Shown: in pieces, positions 61,215 to 64,000 of the stretch
Numbering within the stretch: the stretch's first letter is position 1
How the letters are laid out: each line of letters begins with the position of its first letter
Source: Hypoxylon rubiginosum
Taxonomy: Eukaryota > Ascomycota > Sordariomycetes > Xylariales > Hypoxylaceae
Direction: 5' to 3'
NCBI GenBank assembly: GCA_902806565.1
Contig: CADCXA010000065.1
Location: 434,001 to 498,000 of the forward strand
Length of the DNA: 64,000 bases
The notes under the pieces: generated by a model
The model's input: only the letters and a program-made list of their open reading frames with translations
The model's database searches: none
Told to the model about the DNA's origin: nothing
Made by a program: the position numbers and the translations under genes

Positions 61215-61993
61215 GGCTTAGTTAATACACTAACATATTGCTTATAGCTTAGTAAGCTGTTACACAGGTCGGTTTAGAATGTACCGTAGGGCAAGAAAAT
61301 GTAAACAAGATTTCCCATAGATTAAAGCAGCTTGTGTGAGAATTGTTATATGCTAGGTAGGAGGTAGGTAGCACATCATATCTCTTATAAGCTTCTCATG
61401 TCACTCTCCTAGGATTCCAATACGAAAGACTTGTCCGGTACTGAGACTAAGCTGGGGGAAGTTGGTACCTAGGTATTTACCTACGCCGGGACAGCACGGC
61501 TCCCCAAAATTGGGGGCCAAAGATATCACACGATGCGGCCAATCGCAGGCGATTAGTTTATGCACATAGTTACGTAGGGCTGCATGGATTAAGGCTGAGC
61601 CCTACCTACCTGTAGGAACTGCCAATAGGACAACACTTGACGTCGTACCGCATAAGCATAAAAAAGAGGAAAAACACTACAGCTAGATCCTCCAGAACGC
61701 CTCGCTTTATAATAGGTTGCCTTGCTTTCTCATAGCTTACTTGATTGTCCTTATTCGTAAGCCGTCCCCCCCAGGCAGACTGGAGTGGGGTAAAAGGGGG
61801 AGAAAAGTGCACTTTGTCAGACGGCATTATCATCAGAATGGTAGGCGAACCAAGGACTTTTAGGCAGCAATGTCTACTAGAAACCGTTATCTGGACGATG
61901 CTCGGTACTTTCAATGACCCCGTCGATATTTCTAATTGAAACATATTTGCGAGATTTCAAAGAACAGAGACCCGAAAGCCGACGTTCCTGACC
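61215..61993. promoter_or_regulatory. Divergent promoter region between kinase-ankyrin and HET genes
   Basis: A 779-bp head-to-head interval with ACCTAGGT at 61467 and related GGTAGGTAGGTA-type repeats (61362-61372, 61604-61612). Small frames here lack support. Shared regulation of the two flanking genes is possible but not shown by sequence. Confidence 0.4.
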
Positions 61994-64000
61994 ATGGCAT
62001 CCTCGCCGATAGACCCCCTTTTCGAATCTTGGGCTGAGTCCTACCTGAGCTGGGACGAACATTGGAGAGCAACCACATCAATTATCGTTGTGATGTTGTC
62101 GTTTCACCGCGGGTCCAAGGTTTTCATGAAGTTATACACTGCCTTCAACGCTGACGGTCTGGATAGACTTGCTAAATTAAGTCTCTCTTCATGCCACGCG
62201 ATAAGTGTCGTTGTCTTCTTAGTAGACCAGTTGAAAGCCTACTTCGGATACAGCAACACAGATGAAAAAGACCGGTTTTGGCTGGTATTCTGGTCCATTG
62301 CGTTTCTTGTGAGGACCGTACAGAGGTTCTCGACGATCAGAAACCGAGGCAACGACTATACCAGACTCTTTTCGACCATATGGATCATTTTGAGTGTCTC
62401 GTTCATATCGACTCAGCTCGCGCGGCTAGCTAGACTCCCATTTCTCGCCGACTCGCTGTTCGGGAGGTTCTATGCGTATCCTATGGCATACATTTTTGCT
62501 GGTAACTTATACGAAGATATACTCGAACGAGACGGCAATATCATTGGTTGGCTCTCGCTTCTCTATAATGCGACATCGAATTGGACGTACGGAATTCCCA
62601 AGAAACTTCCTCTTGCTCATGTTCGACGTGACGAGTCTCTCCCCAAGGCGGAAGGGAGCTACTTCGAACACGAACCTCTGAAAGACAACAAGGGCATGAT
62701 CCGCTTGATCAAGCTGCTTCCCTCCAAATCCCCTGCTAAGCCTATATCATGTGAGATTTTGCACGTGTCTCTGTCCGACGCTCCTGATTACGAAGCACTA
62801 TCATATACATGGGGAGGTCAAAACGCAGACTGTGTCATGTACTGCAAAGATAAGCGACTGCTGGTTACTAGAAACCTCTTTCTAGCGCTTGCAAGATTGA
62901 GAATGCCGGACGATTCTCGATTGATATGGGCCGATGCTGTGTGTATCGACCAGAAGAACATGGCGGAAAAGACACATCAAGTGCGCATGATGAAAGAGAT
63001 ATATCAAGCAGCTCGACGCGTGGTCATCTGGTTAGGCGAGGATGAGGGTAATAGTCATAGCGCCATTGCCCTTCTCGGACGCCTCGTGGACGTATGGCGC
63101 CAGCAACAGCAAATCCTAGACAAGGATGAAACAAGTAATACCTCTACTAATGAACAAAGACCCCTAAGCAAGGTGGCAATTGGCCTACTGCAAAAGGATC
63201 GTACCCGACTCGGGCTCCCGCCTAGTCATGACCCAAGCTATAATGCCCTGGATGCCTTGTTCGAGAGGTCTTACTTTCGCCGTGTATGGATCGTGCAAGA
63301 GATCGTTATGGCGCGTGATACGCTGGTCCTATGTGGAACCTCTCCGTTGACACTTTCTTGGGATGATCTAGTAGCTGTCTTGCGCTACGTGCCGGACTTG
63401 GCTGCCTACACGGCGGCAATACCATCGGCTCTGGAGCTTGGGCAGATGATTGAGAGGACTCGGGTAGCCGTAATCCAAGGCGACACTCGGCGCCTCAAAT
63501 TGTCTACCCTCCTGTCAAGGCACAACTGCTTTCAAGCTACCGAGCCAAAGGACAACATCATCGGTATTATAGGGATGGCAAGCGGCCACTTAAACATTGA
63601 AATCGACTACAGTAAGGAGACGGGCGATTACTTCCGCTCTGCCGCCTTGGAGTTGCTGAAGGACGACCGCAACTTGGACATTTTGGGAGACGTCGACCAT
63701 GGGAAGGAATTGGCCGGAGTCGACGGCGGCAACGTTCCCTCCTGGGTCCCTCGATGGCAGACTTCTCGGGCACTCGTAAGCGAGGCTTCAGAAACAACAC
63801 GGCTTGCTGACTACGGCCCTTTCTGGTCATGTGGCGAGTATGTCTCATGGGATATTCCTGCACGCGATGGGCAGGGTAGCACGACACTCTTAGATGTCGA
63901 GGGCCATTTGCTAGACACCGTTGTCGTGGTAGGGACATACTTTAGCGAGTTTATAAATTTTATCCAGGACGACGCTGTTTACAAGGACTGGGAGGAGCGT
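61994..64000 (+). CDS. HET-domain protein with N-terminal membrane segments (partial, >669 aa)
   Basis: Continuous frame from ATG 61994 to the window end, without a stop, so the 3' end is missing. Residues 95-140 hold hydrophobic stretches (FWLVFWSIAFLV, LFSTIWIILSVSFI), likely membrane helices. The HET domain (heterokaryon incompatibility, TIR-like fold) spans about 265-435: YEALSYTWGG (267-276), IWADAVCIDQ (311-320), VVIWLGED and YFRRVWIVQEI. After it come the common HET-protein blocks AAIPSALEL, ATEPKDNIIGIIGMA and VPSWVPRW. HET proteins trigger programmed cell death on non-self recognition; a membrane-anchored HET protein could act at the cell surface. It is one of the longest open frames here and appears intact. 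Confidence 0.85.
   Translation, partial: MASSPIDPLFESWAESYLSWDEHWRATTSIIVVMLSFHRGSKVFMKLYTAFNADGLDRLAKLSLSSCHAISVVVFLVDQLKAYFGYSNTDEKDRFWLVFWSIAFLVRTVQRFSTIRNRGNDYTRLFSTIWIILSVSFISTQLARLARLPFLADSLFGRFYAYPMAYIFAGNLYEDILERDGNIIGWLSLLYNATSNWTYGIPKKLPLAHVRRDESLPKAEGSYFEHEPLKDNKGMIRLIKLLPSKSPAKPISCEILHVSLSDAPDYEALSYTWGGQNADCVMYCKDKRLLVTRNLFLALARLRMPDDSRLIWADAVCIDQKNMAEKTHQVRMMKEIYQAARRVVIWLGEDEGNSHSAIALLGRLVDVWRQQQQILDKDETSNTSTNEQRPLSKVAIGLLQKDRTRLGLPPSHDPSYNALDALFERSYFRRVWIVQEIVMARDTLVLCGTSPLTLSWDDLVAVLRYVPDLAAYTAAIPSALELGQMIERTRVAVIQGDTRRLKLSTLLSRHNCFQATEPKDNIIGIIGMASGHLNIEIDYSKETGDYFRSAALELLKDDRNLDILGDVDHGKELAGVDGGNVPSWVPRWQTSRALVSEASETTRLADYGPFWSCGEYVSWDIPARDGQGSTTLLDVEGHLLDTVVVVGTYFSEFINFIQDDAVYKDWEER

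Overview
The window is nuclear DNA of a filamentous ascomycete (Pezizomycotina, most likely Sordariomycetes). Genes carry many short introns (about 46-110 bp, GTAAG-like donors, CTAAC-type branch sites, YAG acceptors). The families present are typical of that group: a PDR-type ABC transporter, class II P450s, a PTH11-like membrane protein, a HET-domain protein, an NRPS-like reductase, Atg11, Nhp6 and CENP-H. I rebuilt each gene by joining exons by eye so that family motifs and codon phase stay continuous; for every intact multi-exon model the exon sum is a multiple of three.

Layout. 1-23 kb is accessory: an acidic-tract protein with an internal repeat (121-1662), a small MITE-like inverted-repeat element (1973-2209), then a tandem minus-strand run of a PDR transporter (2347-7095) and two P450s (7992-9956, 11388-13064). 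A gene-poor stretch with a strong fold-back follows, then a PTH11-like protein with a damaged or oddly spliced second membrane segment (15974-17477), a seven-transmembrane GPCR-like receptor (18012-19274) and an F-box pseudogene (21826-22357).

23.8-43 kb is conserved core: an uncharacterised nine-exon protein (23797-25876), Nhp6-type HMG-box protein (28770-29396), a 5 kb gene-free low-complexity stretch, CENP-H (34502-35319), Atg11 (36063-40585, with a terminal exon that is easily missed) and mitochondrial ribosomal protein bL9m (41487-42548).

43.4-64 kb is accessory again: a multidomain minus-strand gene joining a STAND-type N-terminus, a ubiquitin-like segment, a Cys ribbon and Cyc8/Ssn6-like TPRs (43415-45999); a naphthol-reductase-like SDR (46254-47214) beside an adenylation-thiolation-reductase NRPS-like enzyme (48185-51551), possibly a small metabolite locus; an F-box protein (51892-54160); a secreted M43 metalloprotease (55184-56178); a probable pseudokinase-ankyrin protein (56693-61214); and, divergently from it, a membrane-anchored HET-domain protein that runs off the window end (61994->64000).

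The genes suggest three themes: detoxification or specialised metabolism (transporter, P450s, A-T-R enzyme, SDR), environmental sensing (PTH11-like, GPCR), and self/non-self or ubiquitin-linked signalling (STAND-N/Ub-like/TPR, F-box, kinase-ankyrin, HET).
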